Origin: Prochlorococcus sp. AG-347-G20
GTDB lineage: Bacteria; Cyanobacteriota; Cyanobacteriia; PCC-6307; Cyanobiaceae
DNA length: 64,000 bases
NCBI GenBank assembly: GCA_003281645.1
Contig: QCBJ01000005.1
Span: 1-64,000, forward strand
Reading direction: 5' to 3'
Shown: piece after piece, positions 48,212 to 58,138 of the stretch
Layout of the letters: each line of letters starts with the position of its first letter
How positions within the stretch are numbered: position 1 is the stretch's first letter
The notes under the pieces: model-generated
Database searches by the model: none
Seen by the model: the letters and a program-made list of their open reading frames with translations, nothing else
Told to the model about the DNA's origin: nothing
Made by a program: the position numbers and the translations under genes

Positions 48212-49246
48212 TTATTGCTTGTCTAATTGTCTAAGTTTTTTTGCTAATTCTGGTAATTTTTTAAAAATACTTGAACTCCTTAGCCATGATTTATTTTCCA
48301 TCGCGGGGAAACCACTTATTACCTTGCCATCTTCAATGTCACAATGGATTCCGCATTTTGAACTCGCAATGACATTATTACCAACTTTTACTCTATTATT
48401 GACTCCTACTTGCCCTGCCAAAATAACGCCATCTCCAATATTTGCGCCTCCAGCGATACCAACTTGAGCTGCAAATGCACAATTCTTTCCAATTTTTACC
48501 CCATGACCTATTTGTATTAAATTATCCAACTTTGTTCCCTCATCAATAAAAGTAAATCCAACTGCGGGTCTATCAATACAACAATTAGTTCCAATTTCTA
48601 CAAAACTCATTATTTTTACTCCACCTTTTTGCGGCATCTTTACCCATTTGCCATTTTCAGGAATAAAACCAAATCCCTCTGATCCAATAACAGAATTTGA
48701 ATTAATTACACAATTATTTTTTAGAGTGGTATTTTCGTAAATAACACAATTTGAATGAATTATATTATTATTCCCTATTCGAACATTGCCTAAAATTGAT
48801 GATCCAGGAAGAATATGATTTTTGTCTCCAATTACGGTATTTTCTCCAATATAGACATTAGGTCCAATATGGCAATCTGCTCCAATTATTGCTGTTTTAT
48901 CTATAACTGCTGAAGCATGAATTCCTGGTTTGAAATTGATAGTTTTATATAAATAATCCAATACTTCTGCAAATGCAATTCTTGGATTTTTAACGATTAT
49001 GTTAGATATATTGAGTTTTTTTAGGGCACTAACGATTTCATCATTGTTAGTAGTTATTATTGCTGATGCTTTAGTTTGATCTAATTTTTCTTTAAGAATA
49101 TTATTTTCTTCTAAAAAAGATATTTGATGTTTAACTGCAGCATCTAATGAGGCAGCATCATCTATATTTAAGTCTTCGAAAATATTGTCACTAATAAAAT
49201 TTGAATTTCCTTTTTTTATTAGATCAACTAAATCACTTAAAAGCAT
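48212..49246 (-). CDS. lpxD: UDP-3-O-(3-hydroxymyristoyl)glucosamine N-acyltransferase
   Basis: A 344-residue left-handed beta-helix acyltransferase of lipid A synthesis. The N-terminal uridine-binding domain (about 1-100) is followed by many hexapeptide repeats (IGADCHIGPNVYIGENTVIG, VIGSEGFGFIPENGKW with the family's GFGF motif, HGVKIGKNCAFAAQVGIAG) and a helical C-terminus (SSIFKKLPELAKKLRQLD). The catalytic His of IQIGHGV is present. It indicates that the organism makes lipid A, consistent with the LptB-like gene. Neighbours: leuB and proB. Confidence 0.94.
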   Translation of the reverse strand: MLLSDLVDLIKKGNSNFISDNIFEDLNIDDAASLDAAVKHQISFLEENNILKEKLDQTKASAIITTNNDEIVSALKKLNISNIIVKNPRIAFAEVLDYLYKTINFKPGIHASAVIDKTAIIGADCHIGPNVYIGENTVIGDKNHILPGSSILGNVRIGNNNIIHSNCVIYENTTLKNNCVINSNSVIGSEGFGFIPENGKWVKMPQKGGVKIMSFVEIGTNCCIDRPAVGFTFIDEGTKLDNLIQIGHGVKIGKNCAFAAQVGIAGGANIGDGVILAGQVGVNNRVKVGNNVIASSKCGIHCDIEDGKVISGFPAMENKSWLRSSSIFKKLPELAKKLRQLDKQ

Positions 49247-49266
49247 TTTTCAGTTTTAATTTTTTT

Positions 49267-50349
49267 CTAAGAGAGAGCAAGAACATCTCTATGAACGACA
49301 ATTATCGAGGAGTTGTTATTTTCTTTATTATTTAAGATACTTCTTAATTTGTCGCTACTTATTGATACTAAACCTTTTGCAACTTCTTTATCATTTGTAT
49401 TTACGATTTTAACTGCCTGATTAATCGTAAAGTTTCCTTCTACATTCTTAATACCAACCGATAAAAGTGAGGCACCTTTTTTTTTAATTGCAAAAGAAGC
49501 GCCATCATCTAAAGTAATTTTCCCTACTGTTTGAATTGCATGTGAAAGCCAACTTTTTTTGTTTCCAATAGGTTTTTCAACTGGATAAAATAAGGTTCCA
49601 ATTTTATTATCATTAAATATTTCAATTAAGTTTTGTTTATTAGTTCCATCAATTAGTTGGACTTCGACTCCTCCTTTTGTTGCTATTTCTGCAGAAATTA
49701 ATTTTGTAGAAATTCCTCCTGTTCCCCATTCATTATTTGAGTTTTGAATATTTTTATCTTTAATTTCCCTTAATTCACTATTATGAACTTCTTTAATAGG
49801 TTGCGCATCTTTATTATTACGTGGATCTTTTGAGTATAGATTTTCAATATCGGTTAATAAAATAAGCTTGTTAGCATTTATAGCCAAGGCAACTAAGGCA
49901 GAGAGGGTATCATTATCTCCATATTTAAGCTCTTCATTTGCTACGGTATCATTTTCATTTACTATTGGAATAACATTCAAATCGATTAATCTTTTTAAAG
50001 TTTTAGAAGCGTTATTAAAGGATTCTCGTGAATTGAAATCAGCTTTAGTTATTAAAATTTGAGCAATATTAAGACCTAATTTATTAAATACTTTATCGTA
50101 TAAGGACATTAAATTAACTTGACCTACTGCAGCAGTAGCTTGAAGGGTACTTAAATCATTTGGCCTTGTTTTAATATTTAACTTTTGGCAACCTAATCCA
50201 ACGGCTCCACTAGTTACTAAAATTAACTTGTTTCCTTTTGAAAGAAAACTTGTAAAGGATCTTGAAAGGTTTTCAATAACTTCTTCTGTAGATGTTTCCT
50301 CTGTTCCTCTTAAAATACTAGTACCAATTTTTATAACCCAAGTTTTCAT
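49267..50349 (-). CDS. proB: glutamate 5-kinase
   Basis: A 360-residue proline biosynthesis enzyme. The amino-acid-kinase domain begins [15 protein letters not shown] and includes the [10 protein letters not shown] block, [24 protein letters not shown] and [15 protein letters not shown]. The C-terminal ~80 residues form the PUA domain ([20 protein letters not shown]). Its start overlaps the yqeG stop by four bases, so the two are probably translationally coupled. ProA is not adjacent. Confidence 0.95.
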   Translation of the reverse strand: MKTWVIKIGTSILRGTEETSTEEVIENLSRSFTSFLSKGNKLILVTSGAVGLGCQKLNIKTRPNDLSTLQATAAVGQVNLMSLYDKVFNKLGLNIAQILITKADFNSRESFNNASKTLKRLIDLNVIPIVNENDTVANEELKYGDNDTLSALVALAINANKLILLTDIENLYSKDPRNNKDAQPIKEVHNSELREIKDKNIQNSNNEWGTGGISTKLISAEIATKGGVEVQLIDGTNKQNLIEIFNDNKIGTLFYPVEKPIGNKKSWLSHAIQTVGKITLDDGASFAIKKKGASLLSVGIKNVEGNFTINQAVKIVNTNDKEVAKGLVSISSDKLRSILNNKENNNSSIIVVHRDVLALS

Positions 50350-50840
50350 TTTATAAATTGAGAAATTAATTTTTCTATTGTCAAAGTTAAATTAAATTTT
50401 ATAGGCAAGCCATCTCTATTTAATCTCTTAACTAATATTGTTTTTATATCACATCTATTCCCAACAATAATATCTGTAAAAATTCTGTCGCCAATAATGG
50501 CTATATTTTTTGGCTCTCTGCCAATTTCTTTGATAACAGACAAAGTTACTTTTTTTCTAGGTTTTGATGCATTGTATTTATACCTTAAATTTAATTCTTT
50601 CGCTATTTTTGCGATTCTTTTTTTTGATGGATTATTACTTATTAGATATAAGGAGAAAAGTTTTTTAGATTCTATGATCCAATTTTTTACAGCTTTTGGG
50701 ATCATATTTGATTTTCTATTTACTAGAGTCCCATCCACGTCTAGCAATAAAGAATTAATTCCTTTTTTTTGCAACTCAGATTGAGAAATATTATATATTG
50801 GTAAGTTTGAATCCCAATTGACATTTAGGATAGATCTCAT
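50346..50840 (-). CDS. YqeG family HAD phosphatase
   Basis: A 164-residue HAD subfamily IIIA hydrolase. The DxDGT nucleophile motif is [10 protein letters not shown] (Asp34, Asp36), followed by SNNPSKKRI (motif II) and a C-terminal [19 protein letters not shown] (motif IV). Members may act on phosphatidylglycerophosphate (plant/cyanobacterial PGP phosphatases) or other phosphates; which one is not shown. A pgsA gene, the enzyme that makes PGP, is 7.3 kb away in this window. It overlaps proB by four bases. Confidence 0.82.
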   Translation of the reverse strand: MRSILNVNWDSNLPIYNISQSELQKKGINSLLLDVDGTLVNRKSNMIPKAVKNWIIESKKLFSLYLISNNPSKKRIAKIAKELNLRYKYNASKPRKKVTLSVIKEIGREPKNIAIIGDRIFTDIIVGNRCDIKTILVKRLNRDGLPIKFNLTLTIEKLISQFIK

Positions 50841-50845
50841 TTATT

Positions 50846-51382
50846 TTAAGAACTACTTTTTTCAAGCTCAGTTTCAATCAAAGGTTGAATTTTATCGAAC
50901 TCATCATCTTCAACTAATAAGGCACCTTTGTCTTTTAATTTACCAACAATAAAAAAAGGATCTAGTGGTATATATAAGCCATATTCTTGATCAAAAAGAT
51001 TAAAGTTAACTAGCAATTCATAACTCTCAGTATCATCATCGACGTAATCTTCTTCTAATTCATCGTAAATTGGTTCTTCAAGTTCTCCTGATACTGTTAA
51101 TGTAACTGCTGATCTGATAAGTCTTAAATCATGTTCTTGAAGGACTGCTTCAGCATTTTTTAGTATTTGTTCATTTTTATCTATTTTCTCAATTAGTTCA
51201 GGTTCATCTTTTTCATTTATCTTAAAAAGACTTACTGGTGTATCAACTGGCGTTAATAAAGCATATTCTTGGCCTTCAACACTTACTAATTGTTCAAGAT
51301 AACAAAATAGCTCGTTTCCATTTGAGTCATTTAATAAAAGAGTCTGTGCATCATAATTATCATTTGAATTGGCTTCTTTCAT
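50846..51382 (-). CDS. DUF3727 family protein
   Basis: A 178-residue acidic protein with two halves: the first contains LLLNDSNGNELFCYLEQLVSV, then YALLTPVDTPVSLF; the second repeats the pattern with LVNFNLFDQEYGLYIPLDPFFIVGKLKD. That repeated beta-rich plan is typical of the cyanobacterial/plastid DUF3727 proteins. Function is unknown. It is strictly cytoplasmic in appearance (no signal, no membrane helix). It is five bases upstream of yqeG on the same strand. Confidence 0.75.
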   Translation of the reverse strand: MKEANSNDNYDAQTLLLNDSNGNELFCYLEQLVSVEGQEYALLTPVDTPVSLFKINEKDEPELIEKIDKNEQILKNAEAVLQEHDLRLIRSAVTLTVSGELEEPIYDELEEDYVDDDTESYELLVNFNLFDQEYGLYIPLDPFFIVGKLKDKGALLVEDDEFDKIQPLIETELEKSSS

Positions 51383-51408
51383 TTAAAAATTATCTATCCT
51401 TTTTAATA

Positions 51409-51870
51409 CTAATATTTTATCTGACGTTTACCAGCTATTTCTTCTAATTCAGGACCTTCTTCGATCCATTGTTCAAGTATTATTTTTGCTGAAAAACTAT
51501 CAATCAATCCAGATTTATCTTTTTTTATTCCAAATCTTTCTGAAGATTCCCAAGTTGAACTATGTTCGTTGACATAAGAAAATGGAAGCTTTAATTCATT
51601 TGAAAGTAATTGACCGTAATTTTTACAGTCAATAGCTTGAGTGGTCATTTGACCTTCCTCATCTAGCGGAATACCCACAATAAAACCAGACAAATTAAAT
51701 TCATTTATATAATTTCTAATGATTTTAATCTCTTGATTATTTTCAAATCGTTTTACTGCTGGAAGTATATTTGATGTTATGCAGAGGGGATCACAATAAG
51801 CTAATCCTATTCTTTTGGTACCTATATCCAAACTCAAAATTGACTTGGGTTTGGGTTTGCAAAATTTCAC
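51409..51870 (-). CDS. ruvX: YqgF/RuvX family putative pre-16S rRNA nuclease
   Basis: A 153-residue RNase H-fold nuclease. [19 protein letters not shown] carries the first catalytic Asp, [11 protein letters not shown] the second block, and [11 protein letters not shown] followed by [17 protein letters not shown] the Glu/Asp pair. YqgF proteins mature the 5' end of 16S rRNA, earlier proposed as Holliday junction resolvases. Its start overlaps the end of the upstream GNAT-like gene by four bases. DUF3727 follows after 26 bases. Confidence 0.9.
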   Translation of the reverse strand: MKFCKPKPKSILSLDIGTKRIGLAYCDPLCITSNILPAVKRFENNQEIKIIRNYINEFNLSGFIVGIPLDEEGQMTTQAIDCKNYGQLLSNELKLPFSYVNEHSSTWESSERFGIKKDKSGLIDSFSAKIILEQWIEEGPELEEIAGKRQIKY

Positions 51871-52922
51871 TTTGTTTTTAATGGAAAAGGAGATGGATAT
51901 GGATTACCTTGTGGACTTAATTTTTCAAAGATTGATTCCAAAGATTGATTTATTATATTTACTTGTTTGGCTTCATTCTTAATTATTGTGTTCCTAATAA
52001 GAATTATTTCTTGATTTTTTTCTTTGATATTACACTCTTCGAGAAAAATATTTAATTGAGAATTTTCTTTATAGGTTTTTAAATATGAAACAGGTGATTT
52101 TTCAAAAAATCTTTTTATAAATTCTTTTAAAATAGAATTGAATCTCTTATCCCAATATCTACTTATAGTTAAAGTATAAATTTCCTCATTTTGATAATTA
52201 ATATCTTTTAAAATTGTACATAAAACTGAATTTTCATGTATTAAAGCACCACTCTTTGAGTTATTTCTTTTAAGAATGTCGTCTTGATCAAAATCTAAAA
52301 TATTTCTTATTAAGGGAGATTGATTTGATCTTATGAAATTAACTATTTTTAATATATTTTGTTTGGTAATGTTTTGGAATTCATTAATTAATGTATAGGC
52401 ATTGGTATTTTGATTTTTAGGTTTATTTAGATCAGAACCATCCCAAAGGATTATCTCTCCTAAAGGTTGAAAGCCTAATTCTCTTGAGTTTGATATGAGG
52501 TCAACATTATTTATATCTGAATTAATTATCCAACTTGAAGTTTTGATTTCTTTTATTGAGATAGATTTTTTTATCAATCCTAAAGTTAATTGTTTATCGG
52601 TTAAAGAACACTTGCTATTAATCAACTTGGGCTTAGATATTTTTAAGCAAGTCTCTTTTTTGTTTAAAGGAAAAATATTCAAATAACCAATAATTTCGTT
52701 TCCATATATAGCAATTATGCATTTATTTTTATTTTTCTTAAGATTATTCAAGAAGATTTTTAAGTCATCAAAGGTATTGATAATTGCCATCTTTAAAAAC
52801 CAATTATTCAATTCCTTATTTTTAATATCTATTAAAAGATTAATGTGTCGTATATGGAGTTCTTCAAAAGTTACTTCCATTCCTTTTTTAGATTGAAAAG
52901 AGTAAGAGGTATCTTTTTTCAT
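51867..52922 (-). CDS. possible GNAT-type acetyltransferase, tandem domains
   Basis: A 351-residue protein. The N-terminal half has a GNAT-like pattern ([20 protein letters not shown] then [16 protein letters not shown], with a later [15 protein letters not shown] like motif B), and the C-terminal half seems to repeat a weaker version ([36 protein letters not shown]). It ends in a proline-rich tail ([14 protein letters not shown]). Substrate unknown; the acetyl-CoA pyrophosphate loop is not convincing. A later start at Met15 ([11 protein letters not shown]) is plausible. It overlaps ruvX by four bases. Confidence 0.45.
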   Translation of the reverse strand: MKKDTSYSFQSKKGMEVTFEELHIRHINLLIDIKNKELNNWFLKMAIINTFDDLKIFLNNLKKNKNKCIIAIYGNEIIGYLNIFPLNKKETCLKISKPKLINSKCSLTDKQLTLGLIKKSISIKEIKTSSWIINSDINNVDLISNSRELGFQPLGEIILWDGSDLNKPKNQNTNAYTLINEFQNITKQNILKIVNFIRSNQSPLIRNILDFDQDDILKRNNSKSGALIHENSVLCTILKDINYQNEEIYTLTISRYWDKRFNSILKEFIKRFFEKSPVSYLKTYKENSQLNIFLEECNIKEKNQEIILIRNTIIKNEAKQVNIINQSLESIFEKLSPQGNPYPSPFPLKTK

Positions 52923-54089
52923 TTACTTTTTTTCTCTTATTAATACTATAGGGGTTTTTTCATCTCCATTGCCAGCTGGATTAGATAATAAGTTTTTTTT
53001 AAGTATTTTATTTACTTTTTTATTTGAACTTGCTAAGACTTTCACACCTCCAAGATCATTAACATCGACAACTGCAACATCTATATTTAGATAGTTCGAA
53101 ACCTCCTTACAAAATAAATCCGCATTGAGAGGACCCATAACTATACTCTTGTCGTAAGGTGTAACTGTGCCGCTTATATCATCAATGAGGGATGATTCTG
53201 AACCAGTTAACCTATAAAACATACCCTTAATCCCAACTAATTTGAAGAGATATCCAACAAATAGTGCAAAGGTTATTCTTGTGACTCCGATTCTATTTAT
53301 TAATAATTGCATCCCGCAAGCTGTTGCGAGACTGCTTGTAGGGTGAAAAAAATAACATAAAGCTTTCGAAAATAAACTATATTCTAAATTTTGAGGGGAA
53401 ATATATCTATTTTGCATAATCGCTAGCGGACTCTCACCGATAGTTAAAATATCATTTTTTTCTACAATTCCTTTGCAGTATTCAATCACAGTATTTACTG
53501 GGTTATCAAAACAACCAAGTAAATCAGTTTTAATAGCAAAAGCTTTATATTTATTATTTATTGGAATTTCAAAAACTTCTTTCGGCCTTTGTTTTTGACC
53601 ATCTAAATTAATTAAGAAACAATCCTTATTATTTGAAATACCAAAATGTCCATAGTTCTCCCAATATATTTTTAACCATAGATATTTTATTTTTTTTCTA
53701 AAATTATCATTGCCAAATTTATATATTATTCTTACAAATAAATCTGAATTTGACTTGATAATTGTTGTTGGCCAGTAATTATTTAAATTCTTAATTTTAT
53801 TATTTTCATATATGTAAATATCTTCTTGATAATTAAAATTTTGGCAATATTGGTTACCTTTACTTTTAAAAAAATCTAATTCAAAATTTATATTAGAAAC
53901 CATCGTCTCTTTGGTTTTACTTTTATTAGTTATTTTTAAATCAATAATTAATTCGTTTAAACCATCCTTTTTTTTGATTTTGTAATTTATTGGTACCAGA
54001 TTTAACTTTGATTTAGGCGAGTTTTTAATATATAAATCTGAAATAATTAAAAATATTAAAATAACTAAGAAGATATTTATTAATATCAT
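52923..54089 (-). CDS. F420-0:gamma-glutamyl ligase-like protein with membrane anchor
   Basis: A 388-residue protein. One N-terminal transmembrane helix (about 2-22) is followed by a domain of about 150 residues of no known type. From about 170 the F420-ligase fold (CofE-like) is seen: YKAFAIKTDLLG, the metal/GTP-contact block IVEKNDILTIGESPLAIMQN, SLIDDISGTVTPYDKSIVMGPLNAD and a C-terminal NPAGNGDEKTPIVLIR. Cyanobacteria are not known to make F420 in general, so the substrate is open. It is next to ruvX/GNAT upstream and a thioredoxin-fold protein downstream on the same strand. Confidence 0.7.
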   Translation of the reverse strand: MILINIFLVILIFLIISDLYIKNSPKSKLNLVPINYKIKKKDGLNELIIDLKITNKSKTKETMVSNINFELDFFKSKGNQYCQNFNYQEDIYIYENNKIKNLNNYWPTTIIKSNSDLFVRIIYKFGNDNFRKKIKYLWLKIYWENYGHFGISNNKDCFLINLDGQKQRPKEVFEIPINNKYKAFAIKTDLLGCFDNPVNTVIEYCKGIVEKNDILTIGESPLAIMQNRYISPQNLEYSLFSKALCYFFHPTSSLATACGMQLLINRIGVTRITFALFVGYLFKLVGIKGMFYRLTGSESSLIDDISGTVTPYDKSIVMGPLNADLFCKEVSNYLNIDVAVVDVNDLGGVKVLASSNKKVNKILKKNLLSNPAGNGDEKTPIVLIREKK

Positions 54090-54098
54090 TTTTTTTAA

Positions 54099-54647
54099 TT
54101 AATTTTTGTTTTTATTTTTTTTTTCAGAAATGATGCTGTTGTATTCATTAAAACTTTCTACAGAAAATGTCGTTTCTTCTATATCAATTCCCTTTTGTTC
54201 TCCTATAACTTTGTTTAATTCATCGATATTAATCATTCCATTTTTATCAAATTTAACTTCACCATTATTATTTAAAATAATGGTTTGTGGAATTAATCCG
54301 TTCCAATAATAATTAGGATCATTTCTAAGATCAGACTTTTCTTTATCCTGTAATTCATCAGTAGTTAGAGCAATGATATCTATATTATTTCTCCATATCA
54401 AATCTAAACCGGATATTATAGGAGCCATAGCTTTACTATCCGAGCTGTCGTCAAGATAAAAAAATAAAACTGAAACTCTTTTATTTTTTAATGATTCCTG
54501 AAGAGTTGTCTGGGGAGGAACTATAGCCCCATTACCTGCGTATATTGGAAAAATGTTGCCATCGTAACTATCAGTATCTCTAGAGGCATTTGCTTTAAAT
54601 GGGCTTAAGAAAATTAATGCTATCAGGATCCATTGAATTATTTTCAT
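54099..54647 (-). CDS. exported thioredoxin-fold protein without active-site cysteines
   Basis: A 182-residue protein with a signal peptide (about 1-21, cleavage after NASR region). The core follows a thioredoxin fold: VSVLFFYLDDSSDSKAM sits where CxxC would be, then IIALTTDEL, YYWNGLIPQTIILNNNGEV with the cis-Pro loop, and a C-terminal helix. There is no cysteine in the protein, so it cannot be a redox thioredoxin. The arrangement resembles cyanobacterial proteins named for photosystem I accumulation, a loose match. It is ten bases downstream of the F420-ligase-like gene's stop. Confidence 0.6.
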   Translation of the reverse strand: MKIIQWILIALIFLSPFKANASRDTDSYDGNIFPIYAGNGAIVPPQTTLQESLKNKRVSVLFFYLDDSSDSKAMAPIISGLDLIWRNNIDIIALTTDELQDKEKSDLRNDPNYYWNGLIPQTIILNNNGEVKFDKNGMINIDELNKVIGEQKGIDIEETTFSVESFNEYNSIISEKKNKNKN

Positions 54648-54661
54648 TAAAGTTTAATAAC

Positions 54662-56278
54662 TTACTTTGAACTTGATCTTCCTAATCCTTGAAGGATTCC
54701 TTTCCCCACTAAACCAATAGCTTTACCAACGACCTTTGTAAGGAAAGTTACGAAAAGATTACCGATATATTTTACAGCAACTTCTAACTGCGGTGCTACG
54801 GCATCTCTTATCTCAACTAACAATGTAACTTGTTTTTGTAGCCATTCTAGATTCTCTAATTCTTTCTCCCTATTTTCATTTTTAAAATAACGGGTAAATT
54901 TTTTATCGATAATATCAATATATTCTCGTTTACTCTCATATAAATAGATAGGCATATAGATATAGTCATGCCAGCGATTGTAGTTATTAATATTATTTCT
55001 AAATCTTTCAAAATTTCTTGTCGATTGTAATTCGGGATTTATAAGTACAGTTCTTAATTCAGGCCAAGAAGAACAAATATTAAAGATTTCAGAAGCTAAT
55101 AAATTACAGTTCCTTATTGTCCAGTTTGAAATAATATTTTCAAGGATCAAAAACGATTCTGTTTCATATAGAGGGAGTAATTTCCCATCATAGTCAAGAG
55201 CTTCATTTTTAATAATTGGCTCAATAAACATAATTGATTCATGTGATTCTCTATCTATCTCTTCGCAACTTACCTCACTATAAATAAAATCATTTATTGA
55301 AATAGATTCGCCTCCTTTTTTTAATCGAAAATAACTGTCTGTGATATTTGAAATTGTATTGACTTTAAGTTCTTTTATAAGAGAATTTAAATCATCTTTA
55401 AAATCTTTCTCCTTATAGTTTTCCTTAATATTTTTGACTAAATTATCTAACTCATCTAACATTTTGCAAATTAGTCGTGAAATGAATTCTTTCTTTATTC
55501 CAGAGAGAATTATTGATGAATTATTAAATTCAACCTGTAAGTTAGTTGCGCTATACCTTTCTTTTAGTCTATCTAAAATCAAATTCCATACTTCTGCGGT
55601 GTTTTTATCTTTAATGAAAACAGTGTTCTTATTTTCAAGATTAATTTTATTTTCAGTGTAAACTGCCTCTGTATAGAGTTCTAGTGAATTACCCCATAAG
55701 AAAATTAGAAAAGATTTTGCAGTAATAAGTTCTCTTAATCTTCCTTTTAAAATGAATTTATAAAATTCTGGTGTTGAATCAGAGTTGACATATTTGAAAA
55801 TATAGTTAATTTCAGAATCTATTTGTTTAAGACCTGAAGTTAGAATTTTTTGACTAAAAGAGAGAGGCTTATTTTTGTTTAATTGAACTCGGGAACTATT
55901 TTCAATATCAAATACCCTTCCTCCATTTAAAATGGTATCAATAGATTCAAGAACTTTTTCTGCACTGGGATTTAAAAGAAAACCTTCAGCATTTAGCGAT
56001 GGAGGGGTATTTGCTTCATAAACAAGTTCGCCAGAGAGAATTATAAGAAACTTTGACTCATCATATCTTTCTCTTAATTTTAATAATTCTAACCTTATAA
56101 GATCTTCTGATTGGAAATTAAGAACATTCCATATAACTAAATCTGGAGTTTTATAACCTGTTCCATTATTAAAATTAATTTCTAAATTTTGGTCTAGTGA
56201 TGTTAACTTAAGGGATAAAGATTCCGCTATTAAGCTTGGAGCAATAATCAATATCGACTTTTTTGAAATTAATTCCAA
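54662..56278 (-). CDS. DUF3685 (Ycf55-like) protein
   Basis: A 538-residue protein. The first ~125 residues look like a receiver domain (ILIIAPSLIAESLSLKL, DLVIWNV at the phospho-acceptor position, LIILSGELVYEA, EGFLLNPSAEKVLESI), but the acidic pocket is not complete, so phosphorylation is doubtful. The long C-terminal part (about 140-540) is helical and ends with an amphipathic glycine-rich tail (FLTKVVGKAIGLVGKGIL). This plan matches the cyanobacterial/plastid Ycf55/DUF3685 family, function unknown. It lies between the thioredoxin-fold gene and hisA. Confidence 0.7.
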   Translation of the reverse strand: MELISKKSILIIAPSLIAESLSLKLTSLDQNLEINFNNGTGYKTPDLVIWNVLNFQSEDLIRLELLKLRERYDESKFLIILSGELVYEANTPPSLNAEGFLLNPSAEKVLESIDTILNGGRVFDIENSSRVQLNKNKPLSFSQKILTSGLKQIDSEINYIFKYVNSDSTPEFYKFILKGRLRELITAKSFLIFLWGNSLELYTEAVYTENKINLENKNTVFIKDKNTAEVWNLILDRLKERYSATNLQVEFNNSSIILSGIKKEFISRLICKMLDELDNLVKNIKENYKEKDFKDDLNSLIKELKVNTISNITDSYFRLKKGGESISINDFIYSEVSCEEIDRESHESIMFIEPIIKNEALDYDGKLLPLYETESFLILENIISNWTIRNCNLLASEIFNICSSWPELRTVLINPELQSTRNFERFRNNINNYNRWHDYIYMPIYLYESKREYIDIIDKKFTRYFKNENREKELENLEWLQKQVTLLVEIRDAVAPQLEVAVKYIGNLFVTFLTKVVGKAIGLVGKGILQGLGRSSSK

Positions 56279-56357
56279 GACTAGATTTCTTATCTCTTAT
56301 ACAAAATTAACTAACAATTACTGCAAACACCAGCCTTAAATCAATTTTTATACTCTT

Positions 56358-57125
56358 TTAAGCGTAGTAATTTGTGTTTAAATCAATGTCATTTAATCTC
56401 TCTGATGACAATATATTATTCGCTTCGTTTATCGTGAATTTATTTTCATATAGAGCTTTACCTACTATTACTCCAAATAGTCCAGAGTTTTCAAATTTTA
56501 CTAAGGATAATAAATCAGAAATTGAACCAACACCTCCTGAGGCTATTACTGGAATATCTGTAATTTCAAGTATGCTTTTTATGAATTCTTCATTTGTCCC
56601 TTCTAAAGTCCCATCTGTATTTATATCTGTAACAATAAAACTAGCAATTTTAAATGAAGAAAACTCCTTTACTAGATCTGTGGCAAAAATATTAGATTGC
56701 TCAAGCCACCCCCTTGTACTAACTTTCCCATTTTTTGCATCTATCCCAACAATTATCCTTCCAGGAAATTTATTTGATAAGTCTTTAACTAGTTCTTTAT
56801 TTTCTATTGCAGAGGTTCCCATGATAACTTTCTCAATACCATAAGAAAATAATTGTTCTATCCTTTCTTGAGACCTTATACCCCCACCTATTTGAATAGG
56901 TATGTTTACTGTTTTTGCAATCTTTTTTATTGATTTATCGTTTGTTGGGGATCCAGTTTTTGCAGCATCCAAATCAACTATATGTATATATTTTGCTCCT
57001 TCGCTTTCCCAAAATTTAGCTTGCTCATGAGGCTCTTTTGTGAAGTCTTTTCTTTTATTAAAGTCGCCTTTAAAAAGCCTTACACACTTACCATTCATTA
57101 AATCAATTGCTGGTATTAGGTCCAT
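56358..57125 (-). CDS. hisA: ProFAR isomerase HisA
   Basis: A 255-residue TIM barrel of histidine biosynthesis. The catalytic Asp8 in MDLIPAIDLMNGKCVR, GGGIRSQERIEQLF, the IVTDINTDGTLEGTNEE block with the second catalytic Asp, and IASGGVGSISDL are all present. HisF is a relative but has KACLDVK at its start, so HisA is the better name. It is 79 bases upstream of the DUF3685 gene and divergent from the CSP41-like gene. No other his gene is here. Confidence 0.95.
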   Translation of the reverse strand: MDLIPAIDLMNGKCVRLFKGDFNKRKDFTKEPHEQAKFWESEGAKYIHIVDLDAAKTGSPTNDKSIKKIAKTVNIPIQIGGGIRSQERIEQLFSYGIEKVIMGTSAIENKELVKDLSNKFPGRIIVGIDAKNGKVSTRGWLEQSNIFATDLVKEFSSFKIASFIVTDINTDGTLEGTNEEFIKSILEITDIPVIASGGVGSISDLLSLVKFENSGLFGVIVGKALYENKFTINEANNILSSERLNDIDLNTNYYA

Positions 57126-57217
57126 AGAATCATCCTTTTCATTAATTACTTATTAGTAGTACTATTCAATATGTAATTCTCTTTAAGATTACTACTTCAG
57201 TTAAATATTTTTTGAAT

Positions 57218-58138
57218 ATGAAAATTCTTGTAATGGGTGGTACTAGATTTGTTGGCAAGTCTTTGGTTGGAAAGTTATTAAGTAAAAATCATGATATTGA
57301 TATTTTCACGAGAGGTAATAAAAGTAATCCTGAAAAAACAAATTTAATTAAGGGTGATAGAAATAATTCAGAAGATATCGTCAAGCTAAGAAATGAAAAG
57401 TATGATGTTGTTTTTGATATTTCTGGACGAGAGTTAGAACAAACCAAACTTCTTATAGAAAATTTAGATAACTCTTTCCAGAGATATATATATGTAAGCT
57501 CTGCAGGTGTTTATAAAGATAATTCTGAACTACCCTTATCCGAAGTTGATCCAATTGATCCAGAAAGTAGGCATAAAGGAAAGTTTGAGACAGAAAATTG
57601 GTTAAAAAAACAAAAAATTCCTTTTACAAGTTTTAGACCTACTTATATTTATGGACCAGGAAATTACAATAAAATTGAAAATTGGTTTTTTGAAAGGTTA
57701 TTTACTAAAAAATCTATACCAATTCCTGGTGACGGTTCTTTAATTACTCAGCTAGGCCATGTTTCGGATCTAACTGATGTAATGATTAGGTGCATAAATT
57801 ATGAAAATTCCAGAAATAATATTTACAATTGTTCAGGTGAAAAAGGAGTAACAATCAAGGGTTTAATCTTTTTCTGTGCGAAAGTTCTTGGTTTAAACCA
57901 AAATGAGATTTCTCTAAGAACATTTGATTATCAAAAATTAGATCCTAAGTCTCGAAAGGGATTTCCAATTAGATTAAATCATTATCAGACTGATATCTCT
58001 AAGATAAAACGTGATTTAGAGTGGGCGCCAACTTTTGATTTACTAAACGGTCTAAAGGATAGTTTTGTGAATGATTTTAATAATAAAAAGAGTGAGGAGT
58101 TTGATGAAAATTCAGATAATATTCTTTTTAATTCTTAA
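57218..58138 (+). CDS. CSP41-like NAD(P)-binding epimerase-family protein
   Basis: About 306 residues from ATG 57218 (a TTG two codons earlier is possible). Rossmann start MKILVMGGTRFVGKSLVGKL, then DIFTRGN, VFDISGREL, YVSSAGVYKDN, TSFRPTYIYGPGNYNKIENWFFERL and YNCSGEKGVTIKGL. This matches the chloroplast/cyanobacterial CSP41 family: SDR-derived proteins that bind or cleave RNA stem-loops and stabilise chloroplast transcripts. The Tyr-x3-Lys dyad is not typical, consistent with loss of sugar epimerisation. Its 3' end overlaps pgsA by 27 bases. Confidence 0.82.
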   Translation: MKILVMGGTRFVGKSLVGKLLSKNHDIDIFTRGNKSNPEKTNLIKGDRNNSEDIVKLRNEKYDVVFDISGRELEQTKLLIENLDNSFQRYIYVSSAGVYKDNSELPLSEVDPIDPESRHKGKFETENWLKKQKIPFTSFRPTYIYGPGNYNKIENWFFERLFTKKSIPIPGDGSLITQLGHVSDLTDVMIRCINYENSRNNIYNCSGEKGVTIKGLIFFCAKVLGLNQNEISLRTFDYQKLDPKSRKGFPIRLNHYQTDISKIKRDLEWAPTFDLLNGLKDSFVNDFNNKKSEEFDENSDNILFNS

